This document shows, piece by piece, positions 39,345 through 50,499 of a DNA stretch of 64,000 bases. Under the pieces are notes generated by a model. The model did no database searches, was not told the DNA's origin, and saw only the letters and a program-made list of their open reading frames with translations. The position numbers and the translations under genes are program-made. Origin of the DNA: Stomoxys calcitrans (taxonomy: Eukaryota; Arthropoda; Insecta; Diptera; Muscidae); assembly GCF_963082655.1 (NCBI RefSeq), contig NC_081555.1:17361437-17425436 (forward strand), read 5' to 3'. Position 1 is the stretch's first letter; each line of letters begins with the position of its first letter.

Positions 39345-39640
39345 ATTCATTTATTCATTCCGTTTGTAACACATCGAAGTATCCATTTGCGACCCTACAA
39401 AGTTTTTTTTTATTTCACATGGTTGTAAAATTCTAAAACAATTTAACGATGTCCGTGTGTCTGTCCGTCCGTCAGTTTTAATCACAATACAGTCTTTAAA
39501 AATTGAGATATTGAATTGAAATTTTGCACAGACTCGTACTTCTTCTATACACAGGTTAAGTTCTTGAATGACAACAACAAAAATACAAATGCCATAGGCG
39601 CCAAACCAGAACCTTATCCGATTCACCTTAAAAATTTTTG
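39345..39640 (+). mobile_element. Dispersed repeat family A fragment
   Basis: It carries 'cattccgtttgtaacacatc', then 'tgtctgtccgtccgtcag' near 39455 and 'gaaattttgcacagactcg' near 39516. It is truncated and diverged. The 91-codon minus frame overlapping it is a shadow. Confidence 0.65.
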
Positions 39641-39952
39641 GGTAAATTTTTTATTATAACGATTTTTTATGACTTATTTTTTTTATACATAAACTTTTAC
39701 AAAAATGACCACTTATTTCAAAGACGCACTTCTCACCTGTCAGGAACATGCAAATTGCAGTTTTACAGCTAAAATACTGTATAAACCAGTGGCGGGCAAA
39801 TACACACACACTATAGTTCATGTACGTGCACCAGACCATAAGCCGATGGGATTGGAATGTTGCGCGCACTAGCACATGTGGCCAACACTGGCATAACCCT
39901 ATCAACATTTTTGCTTACCATATGGCAACACCATGCCGATCCGGGTTAAGCA

Positions 39953-40590
39953 ATTGACTTACCTACATGCCATGCACATTACGCCTAGCGTCACATCACA
40001 CCGCCACATCACCCTCACCTAAATAGAGTTACTCTTTCTCACACACATCTACTAATTGTTTCTCTCACTCTCACTTAACGCAATGCTTCTACGATATGGC
40101 ATTGTATGTATTCACTCAAATAACGGATGCTTAAGTAAAAAGCACAACAACAATTTGATATGTTTCTGCTTCTTCCTCTTCTTTTATATATATTATTTAA
40201 CAGCCAAGGATTTTATAAAGGCGATTTTGTGGTACATATTACGGCCAGACGGCTGAATAGATTTTAATGAAATTGCCATCAATCGAAAGATATTTTTCCA
40301 GAAATGCGACGAATATTTATTAAAATTAATTTTCCGTTAAAAAAAGCCATGAATATGGGGAATAAATTTTCAATAAAAGAAGAAGAAACATAAACACAGC
40401 AAATTGTTGTTGGGTTTTTTCTAAAGCATTCGTTATGGGTGTGAATGCAAAGCCACAAGTGAAAGTATTAGTGGTGAGAGTAAGAGAAACAAATGTTGTG
40501 ACTGTAAGAGCATCACTATTTACAGTAGATGAGGGTGTTGTGAGAGTGTGATGTGCGTGGCCCTACTCGGCATGTTGGTCAGCCAAATTT
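39953..40590. mobile_element. Fold-back element with long inverted repeats
   Basis: The left side (39953-40165) and right side (about 40385-40590) are imperfect inverted complements over roughly 200 bp. Examples are 'ttgacttacctacatgcc' against the complement of 'ggcatgttggtcagcca', 'ataacggatgctt' against 'aagcattcgttat', and 'caacaacaatttg' against 'caaattgttgttg'. The ~210 bp centre, with 'ggtacatattacggccagac' and 'gaaattgccatcaatcgaaagatat', recurs at about 60400-60480. It has no coding capacity. This architecture fits a fold-back or long-TIR non-autonomous DNA transposon. Confidence 0.7.
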
Positions 40591-41508
40591 CAAAAGGCTC
40601 GTCTTTGTGTTGCGTTTGCAATTTTGTTGCTTTTGTTTGGATAATATAAGCCTGTATGTTTGTAATATAAGCAGAATCTGAAGACTTATTCGTATTGCAT
40701 AAGAATTGCATTCGTTAATTCAGTAGCTGTTTACCGTATACGCCACTGTATCTGTAAAACTGATTTAAGAAGAGGCATAGCTCATTTTTTTAGGCAACAT
40801 TTCTTTTTATTTCTATGAAGTTTTCTACTTCCTTCTGTGAAATCTGAAATTTCTGTCTTTCTTTGAAATTTTCTATTTGTTTCTATGAAATTTGGTTAAA
40901 GACAAAATATTCAAAAAATTAAATAAAAAAAATCTATAAACGGAAAATTTCCTGATAGCCAATATATCAGAAATTTCTATGAAATTTTCTGAACAAATCA
41001 AATTTATACGAAATTTATTTTTTTAACACAAAATTACTTCTACATTTTTTTTTAATTTTAATTCTTTTTAATTCGTTTTTATATTTTACAAAATAATTAA
41101 TAAACTATTCGTTTTTAGTTAGCATATGTAAATATATTCATAGCATATCTCTCAGCCTACGACCAACGACCGAACAAATACCGGCTATTGTACATTTTTA
41201 GATCTCTTTGATTTGAGAGATTTGTTATCAACTCGTTAATATGTCAAAAACAAAACAACACTGATACTCAACCACAACGGTGCCATAAACCTTAACATTG
41301 AAAATCAGCTGTGTAATTTCAACCTGTCAGTAGTTTACTCATATGCCTGACATTAACAGCTAGAACGGAAAGAATTGAGCAATTCAATTGTAGTTTGCAA
41401 ATTTTCAACAAAATTTTAAATTGCAAAGAGTCATTTATATTAAAAAAAGAACTAACAAGTGTGTTGTGAAGTGTGAGAGGGAGAAGACAAAAAATAAATA
41501 AAATAAAA
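40591..41508 (+). other. Upstream region of the first nucleotidase gene
   Basis: AT-rich upstream DNA with no gene. The last ~290 bp before the start codon is the best candidate for the promoter and 5' untranslated region. It includes a motif shared with the tandem paralogue, listed separately. No TATA box or initiator can be fixed with confidence. Confidence 0.45.
41217..41236 (+). promoter_or_regulatory. Motif shared by both nucleotidase genes (copy 1)
   Basis: GAGATTTGTTATCAACTCGT lies 272 nt before the start codon. The paralogue has the same 20 bp with one substitution at 53810-53829, 409 nt before its start. The core TTATCAA reads TTGATAA on the other strand, which fits a GATA-factor site. 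The wider match includes TACATTT just upstream and TATGTC just downstream. It may be a promoter element retained since duplication; the function is inferred. Confidence 0.45.
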
Positions 41509-44500
41509 ATGCAACGCATTAAAAACAGTAGTTTTGCTCTCTACCTTTTTATTGCCACAGTGGGTTGGAGTCAGGCCAATGTAAATAGAGACGATTTGTT
41601 TCCATTGGCCATTGTGCATATCAATGATTTTCATGCAAGGTAAGTGAAGGAGGTAACAGTTTTTGCTTCCTTTCTGGATTTTCTTGGTCAATTTTAATTT
41701 TGAAAAGTGACAAATGTGAAATTTAAAAAAAAAATAAATAAAATCCCATTTAGTCACTGTGTGCCTAAATTGGTATATATGATTCATGCCTGCTAGCGTT
41801 GAAAGTGGAAGGGAAATTACGCCTTCTGTGACCTTCAGTAAACAAATTGGGAGATCGGTTTCATATGGCAGTGAGGTTAAGAATACGCTCTGTAGAGCCA
41901 AAATTGGTTAACATTTTATTTTTATAGAAAATTTTGTCAAAATTTTATTTTTATAGAAAATTTTGTCAAAATTTTATTTTTATAGAAACTAGCTGAACCC
42001 GTCCCGCTCTACTGCGCCGGCTTTTGCTTTATATGGAACAGAATTATACTTTGAATATTAATTTTCGGCAATTAAAGAGCTTTTAGTGAATTGTCATGCA
42101 ACGAAAACGGTATGTGTATACTCTACTTCAAATACCATTTCTTTAAACCCCATATTTCCATTGATTTAAGGGTAGTTTATGGGATGAAGCGTCCCCAAAC
42201 ACTTGGCCCATACAATTGGTTATGAAATTAGTTTTCTAATCTCAAATATCCTGCATTTAAGCCAAATATTGCCATGGTTGGTAAATTTGTAGTCTTTGAG
42301 AAAGGGGCGGTGCCCCAAATACATGGTCTCACATTTGGATATCTGATTCGCATTCTACTCCCAAATACCGCCCAAGCTCTTAGCCCCCCCCAAGCTCTTA
42401 GCCCCACCCCAAGCTCTTAGCCCCGAAAATTATCAGCATCTTCAAATACTCTCAAATATAATTTATTTGAACCCCATATTGCCATTGGTCTCAAAATTGG
42501 ATATCACATTCGTTTTCTAATCTCAAATACCTTTCATTTAAGGGGTCTGCGCCCTAAATACTATCAATAGCGAGCTCCACTCTCTTTAAGACCAAAATTG
42601 CCTTGGTGAGCAAATATGTCCTATTTGAGGGTTGTTATGGGGGTGGGACGTCCCCTCGAAAGTTGGTCCCGAATGTTGATATAAGATACGTGGTCTACTC
42701 CCAAGTACCATTCATTTGAGCCACATATTTCCATAGTCGGCAAACATGTCCGGATGTGGGGTGTTTTGGGGGATGAGGCGGCCATCCATGACTTGGCCCT
42801 GAAAATATATACCAAATTCGTGTTCTACTCTAAACTACTTTTGTTCTACTACTACCACTTTTTTCAGTCCCATATTGGAATGGTCATCAAATACGTCCAA
42901 TGTGGGTGGTGTTATGGGGGTGGGGTGGCCCCTTAGACACTTTTCTTGAAAACTGGTATAAGATTCATGCTCTACTCCCAAAGACCTTTCAATTGAGCCC
43001 CATATTGTAATGGTCGCAAATTCTTCCTCTTTGGGGAGGGGCGGCCCTCCAAACACTTGCTTTCACATTTGTATTCTACACTCAAATAACTTTTATTTGA
43101 GCTCCATATTTCCATGGTCAGTAAATAAGTCCTGATTGGCGGGTGTTTCGGGGACGGGGTGGACCCCCATACACTTGGTTCCACATTTGGATATTAAATT
43201 TGTATTCTATTCGCAAATACCTTTCATTTGAGTCCCATATTGCTATGGTCGGCAAATATGTCCGATTTAGGAGTGTTTTGGGGGCTGGAGTGGTCCCCCA
43301 CACACTTGAACCGACAATTGGATATCAGAAACGTTTTCTAATCTTAAATACCTTTCATTTGAGTCCTATATTGGCGTGATTGGTCTATGTATATATATAT
43401 TTGGTAGTTTTTGGGGGTAGGGCCGCCCCCCTAGGTATCCCATCCGAAATTTGGATACTAATTTTTTGTTATATAGGTTACTATGAGAACACAAAATTTT
43501 GCTTAAATCGTACCACCCATCTTCGCGATCTGGGGTTTCTGAAACTTAGGGTAAGGGGGAGGGTCCGCCCCCCACCCCCCCCCTTCCGATATCAAAAAAT
43601 TTAGTGCGAAAATTTCAAGAAACTAGGGTTCAGCCGTTTTTCACTATACGGAACAGGCAAACAAACAAACACACCCTCCACCATAGGATGGGGGTATGCC
43701 AATTTCCTCATTTTGTTTGTAACTTCTCGAAATATTCGTCTAAGACCCCATAAAGTATATATATTCTTGATTGTCATGAAATTTTAAGTCGATCTAGCCA
43801 TGCCCGTCCGTCTGTCTGTCGAAAGCACGCTAACTTTTGATGGAGTAAAGCTAGCCGCTTGAAATTTTGCACAAATACTTCTTATTAGTGTAGGTCGGTT
43901 GGGATTGTAACTGGGCCATATCGGTCCATGTTTTGACATAGCTGCCATAGAAACTGATCTTGGATGTTGACTTCTTGAGCCACTAGATGGCGTAATTATT
44001 ATCCGATTTGGCTGAAATTTTGTACAACGGCTTCTATAGCGGTCTATAACCTGATACAACTCCCATATAAAACGATCACCCTATTTTACTTCTTGAGTCC
44101 CCAAAGGGCGGAATTCTTATTAGAAATGGCTGAAACTTTACACAATGACTTCTACTATGATCTTCGAATCGGAGCATATCTTGGTATATCTTCGATAGCA
44201 TAGCAATTCTTTTCTTTTATCCTTTGTTTGGTTAAAAAGAGATATCGGGAAAAGAACTCGACAAATGCTAACCATGGTGGAGGGTTCCATACCCTCCACT
44301 CGGCCGAACTTGACACTCTTTTGCTTGTTATATATAAGATTTTGTCAAATTTTTTATTTACATAGAAAATTTTGTCAGAATTTTATAGAAAATTTTGTTT
44401 TCTATAAAAAATAGTAGTCAAAATAGTTTCTTCTATTAAATTATATTTCACAATCTCTCAACAACTTTGCAGATAAAAGGTAAGGATTTTAGTTTTTTTT

Positions 44501-47500
44501 TTTTTTTTGGTTTTAAAAAACCTTCCATTTCTAATCTACTTTGTATTTGAGAAGTAATCAGGCCACAACAGTCCATTATCATCATCACCATTAAATGATG
44601 CCTGAGAGAGATACGTAACAATTAATTGAACCATATAAGCAAACACTATCTGATAGCGTGTGAAAAATGTGGTTTGTATTTAACATTTGTTTTTTTATCA
44701 TTTTATTATCATTTATAATTCAAGCGAAATAAAAAACATGGCAAGTTGTCTACTTTGCCTATCATTTGTCACTGAAACAAACCATACATTAATTAATCAA
44801 AAATTTAAATTGTTTGATAACAGAAAACTAGAAAGAAGGAATTGATAATCGCAAAAAGTTTTATAAGCCATATGGGGCATATTGTCAGCACTTTTTTTTC
44901 GCATATAACCATTAACAATATAACATTGGCTCTTGAAAAAAGCGGTAGGTCATCAGCATGACGAGGCTAGCGATTAAGGAAGAAAAGTTTCCCGGCAATC
45001 TAAGAAGCTCTACGTACGCCAATGAATTTGGCGGCCAATATTGATCAAATCGTTAATACTTCTACGATGAAAGTTGTTCGTTTTACCAGGAGATACAGCT
45101 TACTCGCGGTGGCACCTGTCTGCTGCTTGGGTAGAGGGAATATACCATTTATTGAAAGCGCAAAAAGTCCCAGGTGTTGATTGAATATCAAACCCAATAA
45201 TTTGGGAAAGAGAGAGAAAGAGAGAGAAAGGGAGATTTTGCCTTAAACATCTGCTAGGAGGCCATTGCAAAGGTTGGAGGGCTAAAACTACTGTATACTG
45301 TGGTCGTCATACCTGTAAGGCTGTTTGATGTTGTAGTCTGGTAAACCTTGGAAACCGACTCTTAATTAGTCGATCGCATGCTAAGAATATTTTGTCGGTG
45401 CATCACGGCTGTATTGATTACAACACCCTTTGCTGCACTGAATTTTGATGCTACATTTTATGCCTCTACAAATTTCTGTAACCATTGTCATGAGGATAAG
45501 AGAGTTTTCTCTTTGATCGAGCAGTGGCTATGGTCCTATTTTCCAAACAGTGTGGATTAAACATTGCCTATATCTCTATTTGATAAGAAGTACTTCACTT
45601 CAAAGATTATTGGGTCGATTATGGATAGCAACACAACTTCAGTTGCGTTGCCAACGGCCAAAATTTGTTACAGAAATGTTGATTTTTGTAATGAATTACG
45701 TACTTTTTTACAATTTCTTAATAGCTGAACTTTAAAAACACTGATACTGAATGAAATTGAAAAATGTCCAACTTTATGTTTTGTGGTTTTATCTCCTGGC
45801 AACGCAACTTTAGTCGAGTTGCAATCCATAATCGACCCATATGTTTCCCAATCTAAACTTGAAAAATTCAAATGCTTTGCTGTCGTATCACTCTGCAGTA
45901 TCACTCATCGTGTCTATCATGAAAGGACAGTCTAATGGTCCAATGGTTGCAAATAAAAATGTCTGCAGAGTAACGAGTTCTGCAGTAGTAAGTCACGTCA
46001 AGGAAGAGTAAACTATAGAACATCTATTCTGTGTCTGTCCTACTTTGGCAAGCAGAAGAAGTTCCACTTTAGGTTCTTATTTCTTTAAAAAAATGTCTCA
46101 CGTGAACATTTATAATTTCTTAAGCTTATTTAAGCGATCTGGCTGGTTCAACGGCCGGCAGTAGAAGGCATCATCCTTTTCCTATTCCTGTGGTATCCCG
46201 AATACAAAATGAAACTTAAATTAAGGAACTTGGACAAACTGCTCACATATCAATGAGTGCTGTCCGATTCATATTTAAACTGAAAGATAAGGGGCCTCAA
46301 TTTTATAGACGAGTCCGAACGGTTTGCCGCAGTGTGACATCTCTTTGGAGAGAAAAAATATGGCAGCCATGTAGCTACATTTTCGCAAATGTCCCCAGCA
46401 TTAGGAGGGTATAACCACCGCTGAATCTTTTTTTCTGACGTTTTCGTCAGGATTCGAACTGGATATCACTCTGTGGTGTCACAATGGACCTAACTGTCTA
46501 AGTGAGTTTCATTCCAGATTGCCACTAAAACCAAACCTAACCTAGCATGAACGTTTGAAATCAAAGTTTCAACCAAATCGTAGACAATTTTAGACAAGAT
46601 TTTCATGGAATTTTCTCTGAAGAAAAATTTTCCATAAAGACACAATTTTCAGGGAATTTCTCTGAAGACAAAATTTCCCAGAAATTTTCTCCAAAGGCAA
46701 AATTTTCATGTAATTTTCTCTAAAGACAAAATTTTTTCTAAGGACAAATTTTTTTTTTTTCATAAACAACAAAAACAAAAGTTTCTCTAAAAATAAAATT
46801 TCCATGACATTTTCATCTAAAGACAAAATTTCCATGAAATTTTCCCTAGAGACAAAATGTTAATTAAATTTTCTCAAAATCAAAAATTTCCATGACAAAT
46901 TTCCGTTTATTAGACCAAATTTCCCTAAACCCAAAATATCCATAAAATTTTCTCTAGAAACAAAATTTCTTGAAAATTTCTCTAAACACAAAATTTCTTG
47001 AAAATTTCTCTAAACACAAAATTTTTGGAAATTTTTTCTAAAGACAAAATTTCTTGAAATATTCTCTAAAGAAAAAAATTCAATGAAATTTTCTCTAAAA
47101 ACAAAAGTTTACTCCACCTGCAGGATAGTATTATGGTCAGACAGTTGAAAACAAATCTCAGTCCCTGGGTTCTCAATGTAGACCCCCAGGCGCACTCTGT
47201 CCTCTAGCTTTGATCCATCTGTGTAGCATGATCTTCCAGATGGTAATACCAGAGTTCAGTCAATCCAAAACTATGATTTTCGCTGGCAGCAGTGCCTCGG
47301 ACTCGATCTCAAGTGTCGTCTCAGATATCTGATCGGTGCTCCTATCATTTACCTATTCTCCCATCGCCTTAAGTCTCATACCGCAGTTGCTGCCTCACAC
47401 TTAATATGTATGTCCATGGGTAAAATATCTGAAATAGTCTCCAGTGTCTTTGTGGGCGTGAGGACTCATCGCCCGACCTATGACAAGAAAACATGTTTTC

Positions 47501-50040
47501 TAAAATTTTCTCTAAAGGCAAAATTTCCATGAAAATTTCTTTAAAGTTTCTCTGAAGACAACATTTCTATGAAATTTTCTCTGGACAAAATTTTTTTTTA
47601 AATTTTCTTTAAAGATAACATTTTTTTGAAATTGTCCTAAAGTCAAAAATTCGTTAATTTTTTCTTAAGATAAAATTTACATAAAATTTTCTCTGAAGAC
47701 AAAAATTTCATAAAGAATAAACATTTTAAGACAAAATTTCTAAGAAATTTGCTTTTGAGACAAAATCACCCAATTTCTTTTTTCAATATTTTAAAGAAAT
47801 TTTCCCTGAAGACAACAACATTTCAATGTGTTTTCTTTGTTTTCTTTCTCTAACTTGAATGTCTTTAATTATTCTGTACTCCATAGCGTATACGTTATAT
47901 AAATAATAAAATAAGAATTCTTGTTCATCATACGCACCCATGTGTTTTGTTTTTGCATAGATATGAGCCTACGGATCCATCAGGAGGCACATGTGGACAA
48001 AATGAGATATGCATTGGTGGCTATGCTCGCACCGTGTACACGGTCAAACGTCTGCTGGAGGAACAAAAAGATAAAAATGTGGTCTATTTCAATGCTGGCG
48101 ATAGTTTTCAGGGGACATTGTGGTATAACATAGGCAGATGGAATGTTACCAGTCAATTTCTTAATATGTTGCCTGCGGATGCTATGGTAAAGTATAACAA
48201 ATGTCCAAAAGATTTTTTATGTTTATTGCGGGTTTTTTTTTAGACATTGGGCAATCATGAATTCGATCATGGCGTTGAAGGTTTGGTGCCATTTTTACAA
48301 CATATACAAAGTCCCATGCTGGTGGCTAACATGGATGTCAGCAAGGAACCCAGCTTATTGGGTCTCTACCAAAACTCTACCATAATTGAAAGAGGCAATA
48401 GGAAGATAGGAGTCATTGGAGTGATATTGGAAACAACTTATGTAAGTAAGAGACAAGGGGAATAAAAAAAAAACAAATAAACAGCTAGAACCAACAGCAA
48501 TGGGTTACAGCTTTTAATCGCCTGTTTCATTCAAATGATATTTTTTTCTCACAATAAAATCAGCTGGTGTGATATAGCCCTAACTGGGTTTTCTCGAAAT
48601 TTAAACTTTTTCTTTTTTCCTTTCTTTAGGATCTTGCCAACACCGGTGAGGTGATTTTCCTTAATGAAAGCCTGACCATTTTGGAGGAAGCTGCCAAGCT
48701 TAAAGCCCAAGGTGCCAATATTATCATTGTCTTATCGCATTGTGGCTATGACGTTGACCAAGTGATAGCAGCAAATGCGGGCTCTGAGATTGATGTCATT
48801 GTGGGTGCCCATTCCCATACCTTTTTATATACAGGCGATACTCCACCGGGGCCGGATAAACCTGGTGGCGACTATCCCACAGAAGTTATTCATGCTTCGG
48901 GACATCGTGTTCTCATAGTTCAGGCTGCAGCATATGCCAAATATGTGGGTAATATTACGGTGTATTTTGACAATGAAGGCAATGTGGTGGACTTTGAGGG
49001 TGCACCAATATATATGGCGGCAGATGTACCTGAAGGTGAGTAGCTAGGAACCGGGGGAGGAAAAAATGTTTTTTCCACCGACAACTGTATGGGCGTTGGT
49101 AAATTCACATATTTCCAAAATATTTCATTTCCTTTTTCAGATCCCGAAGTGTTGGAGGCCATTAAGCCCTGGAAGGAAATAGTCGATGCCAAAGGCCATG
49201 TTATAATAGGGCACACTGCAGTGGATCTTTTAAAAGACCCCTGTGACAAAGAAGAGTGTAATCTGGGCAATTTTTTCACCGATGCCCTAGTTCATGCGGT
49301 AATTTTGGCTAAATATTTCAAAAATAATTCAAATTTACTAATTCACTACAGTATTTAGTTTTTGAATTTAGCTCCCTATAATGAGGAAAACTGGTCGTTG
49401 GCCCCCATAGCTTTGGTTAATAATGGAGGCTTGCGGGTACCTCTGCATCGAGGCAGTACGTTTTTTTTTATAAAAAAATATTAATTTTCTCTTATGATCA
49501 TTCAATCATTTCACCTTTAACAGATCTGACGTACTCCCACATGGTCACCATGTCACCTTTTGAAGGTACATTGAGTGCCTTTGATTTGCCTGGTGAACAA
49601 TTACTGGAGGCTTTGGAATTTGCTGTTAGTAAAATCGATTTGGATAATGGTATTACCACTTCGGTTCCTTTTCTACAAGTTGCTGGCTTAAAAATTACCT
49701 ATGACTATAAGAGACCAGTAAATGAAAGAGTCGTGGGACTCAAAGTTCGTTGTGGTGCTTGTCGTTTACCCAGCTATGAGCCTTTGAACAAAACCTCCAT
49801 ATATCGCATAGTGGCTTCAAACTTTTTATTAAATGGTGGAGATGGTTTTCATATGCTCGAAAAGCATGCCACTAATATTAAGTGAGTATGGAAGAGGGCT
49901 GCGAGTATTTTTTACATTTAATATGTTTCTTTTTGTTTTTTTTAAGGCCTTATATAACCGATTTGGACGCTTTGTTGGCATACACAGAACAGGTTACACC
50001 CATCTATACGGGATTGCAAGGTCGTATTAAGGTGGTGTAG
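41509..50040 (+). CDS. Secreted 5'-nucleotidase / apyrase-family enzyme
   Basis: Metal-dependent ecto-nucleotidase that hydrolyses extracellular nucleotides; AMP or ATP/ADP preference cannot be told from sequence. Exons: 41509-41639, 47961-48186, 48244-48441, 48630-49035, 49141-49298, 49359-49455, 49524-49881, 49947-50040. They total 1,668 nt with every phase closing, giving 555 residues, normal for the family. Residues 1-23 are a signal peptide. The metallophosphatase domain has VHINDFHAR (36-44), NAGDSFQG (88-95), GNHEFDHG (122-129), LSHCGYD (220-226) and GAHSHTF (244-250). The C-terminal nucleotide-binding domain has NNGGLR (394-399) and FLLNGGDGF (506-514). No hydrophobic GPI-anchor tail follows; it ends GLQGRIKVV, so a soluble secreted form is likely, as in mosquito salivary apyrases. 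The exon 6 start (49359) was chosen because it alone restores frame and gives FLNLAPYNEENW. A tandem paralogue begins at 54239. Confidence 0.93.
41905..41987. repeat. 29 bp AT-rich tandem repeat, left part
   Basis: About three units of 'aaaattttatttttatagaa' plus 'aattttgtc'. The same sequence resumes at 44336-44410, immediately after a ~2.3 kb block of other repeats. This implies that the block inserted into this simple repeat within intron 1 of the nucleotidase gene. Confidence 0.75.
41988..43672 (+). mobile_element. Repeat family D with ~110 bp internal tandem
   Basis: It starts 'actagctgaacccgtcccgc' and ends near 43672 at 'ggttcagccgtttttcacta'. Between lie about twelve diverged copies of a ~100-130 bp unit. 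Each unit has 'cccatattgccatggtcggc', then a G-rich stretch (gggtgttttgggg), then 'aaatacctttcatttgagyc'. The frames at 42621-43604 on both strands reflect this periodicity and are not genes. A shorter copy in reverse lies at 50500-50935. The superfamily is unknown to me. Confidence 0.75.
43673..44335 (+). mobile_element. Dispersed repeat family A, near-complete copy
   Basis: The best preserved copy. Its left end is 'accctccaccataggatggg'. It continues with 'aagtcgatctagccatgccc', GTCCGTCTGTCTGTC, 'gtgtaggtcggttgggattg' and 'cttcttgagccactagatgg'. Its right end is 'accctccactcggccgaact' followed by 'tgacactcttttgcttgtta'. It gives ~660 bp as a working full length for the family. It has no coding capacity. 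Confidence 0.75.
44336..44410. repeat. 29 bp AT-rich tandem repeat, right part
   Basis: This is the continuation of the repeat at 41905-41987 ('aaaattttgtcaaatttttt', 'atagaaaattttgtcagaat'). It was split by insertion of repeat families D and A. Confidence 0.65.
45611..45839. mobile_element. 229 bp MITE with ~43 bp inverted ends
   Basis: TGGGTCGATTATGGATAGCA at the left (45611 on) pairs with the complement of 'tgcaatccataatcgaccca' at the right (to 45839). The inverted match extends ~43 bp (45611-45653 against 45797-45839) with about six mismatches. The flanks show a possible TAT duplication on both sides. There is no coding capacity. It is inserted in the retroelement remnant, so it is younger than that. 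Confidence 0.8.
46198..46470 (-). mobile_element. tRNA-derived SINE, antisense copy, in retroelement
   Basis: On the minus strand a perfect B-box-like GTTCGAATC (about 46450) is followed by 'ttcagcggtggttataccct', 'cgttcggactcgtctata' and 'gaggccccttatctttcag'. This is the same body as the copy at 8470-8911. It is flanked by a 10 bp direct repeat, CTGTGGTATC (46188-46197) and CTGTGGTGTC (46471-46480), consistent with a target-site duplication with one later change. The A-box part of the head is degenerate or lost. Confidence 0.75.
46590..47830. repeat. 29 bp minisatellite array 1 (intron 1)
   Basis: A ~29 bp unit, AAATTTTCTCTAAAGACA followed by AAATTTCCATG, is repeated and diverged. It occupies about 46590-47100 and resumes at 47500-47830. 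The gap is an antisense retroelement piece (47112-47490). Units differ by indels and point changes. The 81-codon minus frame here is a repeat artefact. Confidence 0.85.
47112..47490 (-). pseudogene. Non-LTR retrotransposon RNase H fragment (antisense)
   Basis: The minus strand encodes SCYTDGSKLEDRVRLGVYIE, then a short run and SDHNTILQVE (about 47220-47112). This is the start of an RNase H domain with the first catalytic Asp (TDGS) and the next catalytic Glu (QVE). Upstream on the same strand (about 47490-47360), LTPTKTLETISDILPMDIHI then KCEAATAV matches the region after the reverse transcriptase in Jockey-like elements. Stops and frameshifts show it is dead. It splits the minisatellite. Confidence 0.75.
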
Positions 50041-50052
50041 AGATTATAAACA

Positions 50053-50076
50053 AATAAAAATGAATAAAAGAATAAA
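50053..50076 (+). promoter_or_regulatory. Polyadenylation signals of the nucleotidase gene
   Basis: Three AATAAA hexamers (50053, 50063, 50071) lie 13-36 nt after the stop codon. The 3' UTR is therefore probably very short, under 100 nt. Confidence 0.7.
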
Positions 50077-50134
50077 TTTTCTAGTTATTTAACCGTTAGG
50101 GTGAAGATAATTTTTTTATAATATTTTCTTTATT

Positions 50135-50300
50135 TCTCCTTCGAGACTATCTCAAAGATTGCAGATTTTTGCAATGGAAAAGAAAACCCAGAGATCACAA
50201 CACACCAACTATTATGAGATGTGTTTCATTCTGGGTGGGGACTTACATCGTTAACACATTTTCGCGGTAAATTCGATACAAGTACGACCTACCGACCCTC
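50135..50300 (+). repeat. Dispersed repeat C, copy 1
   Basis: 'tttctccttcgagactatctc' (first part), 'gcaatggaaaagaaa' and 'atacaagtacgacc' match, in the same order, the segment at 51722-51890. This is a ~165 bp element of unknown class, downstream of the nucleotidase gene. Confidence 0.6.
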
Positions 50301-50499
50301 TGCTTCAAAAAAAAAGAACACCAACTGTCATGGACCATCAAGAATATATTGACTCAAATGAAAGAATGTGTCAGAGAGCAATCCCCCTCCTCCAATCCTA
50401 CAAAAAAAGGACCTACTAAAACCAAGAGAATGTAGTAGTTCTAGCATCCAAAACCAAGAGAATGAAGTAGGTCTAATATCCAAACTTTATTAGTTTTAC
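50301..50499. repeat. 34 bp direct duplication in spacer
   Basis: 'accaagagaatgtagtagtt' followed by 'ctagcatccaaa' (from about 50419) is repeated as 'accaagagaatgaagtaggt' plus 'ctaatatccaaa' (from about 50453). The rest is spacer without a gene. Confidence 0.55.

Larger units (their letters stand above)
45225..46546 (+). pseudogene. Jockey-like retrotransposon remnant, interrupted twice
   Basis: In the plus strand the end of the reverse transcriptase region is readable: LVDRMLRIFCRCITAVLITT, then PFAALNFDATF (about 45360-45455). The downstream Cys/His tail EEETIEHLFCVCPTLASRRS lies at about 46008-46070. A 3' end near 46490-46546 contains 'aaccaaacctaacctagc'. It carries frameshifts and stops and is dead. 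Two later insertions split it: a MITE at 45611-45839 and an antisense SINE at 46198-46470. It lies inside intron 1 of the nucleotidase gene, on the same strand. Confidence 0.7.

Noticed and set aside
49299..49371. Alternative acceptor for nucleotidase exon 6 at 49371
   Set aside because: Starting at 49372 breaks the reading frame given the phase-0 donor at 49299; the AG at 49357-49358 restores it.
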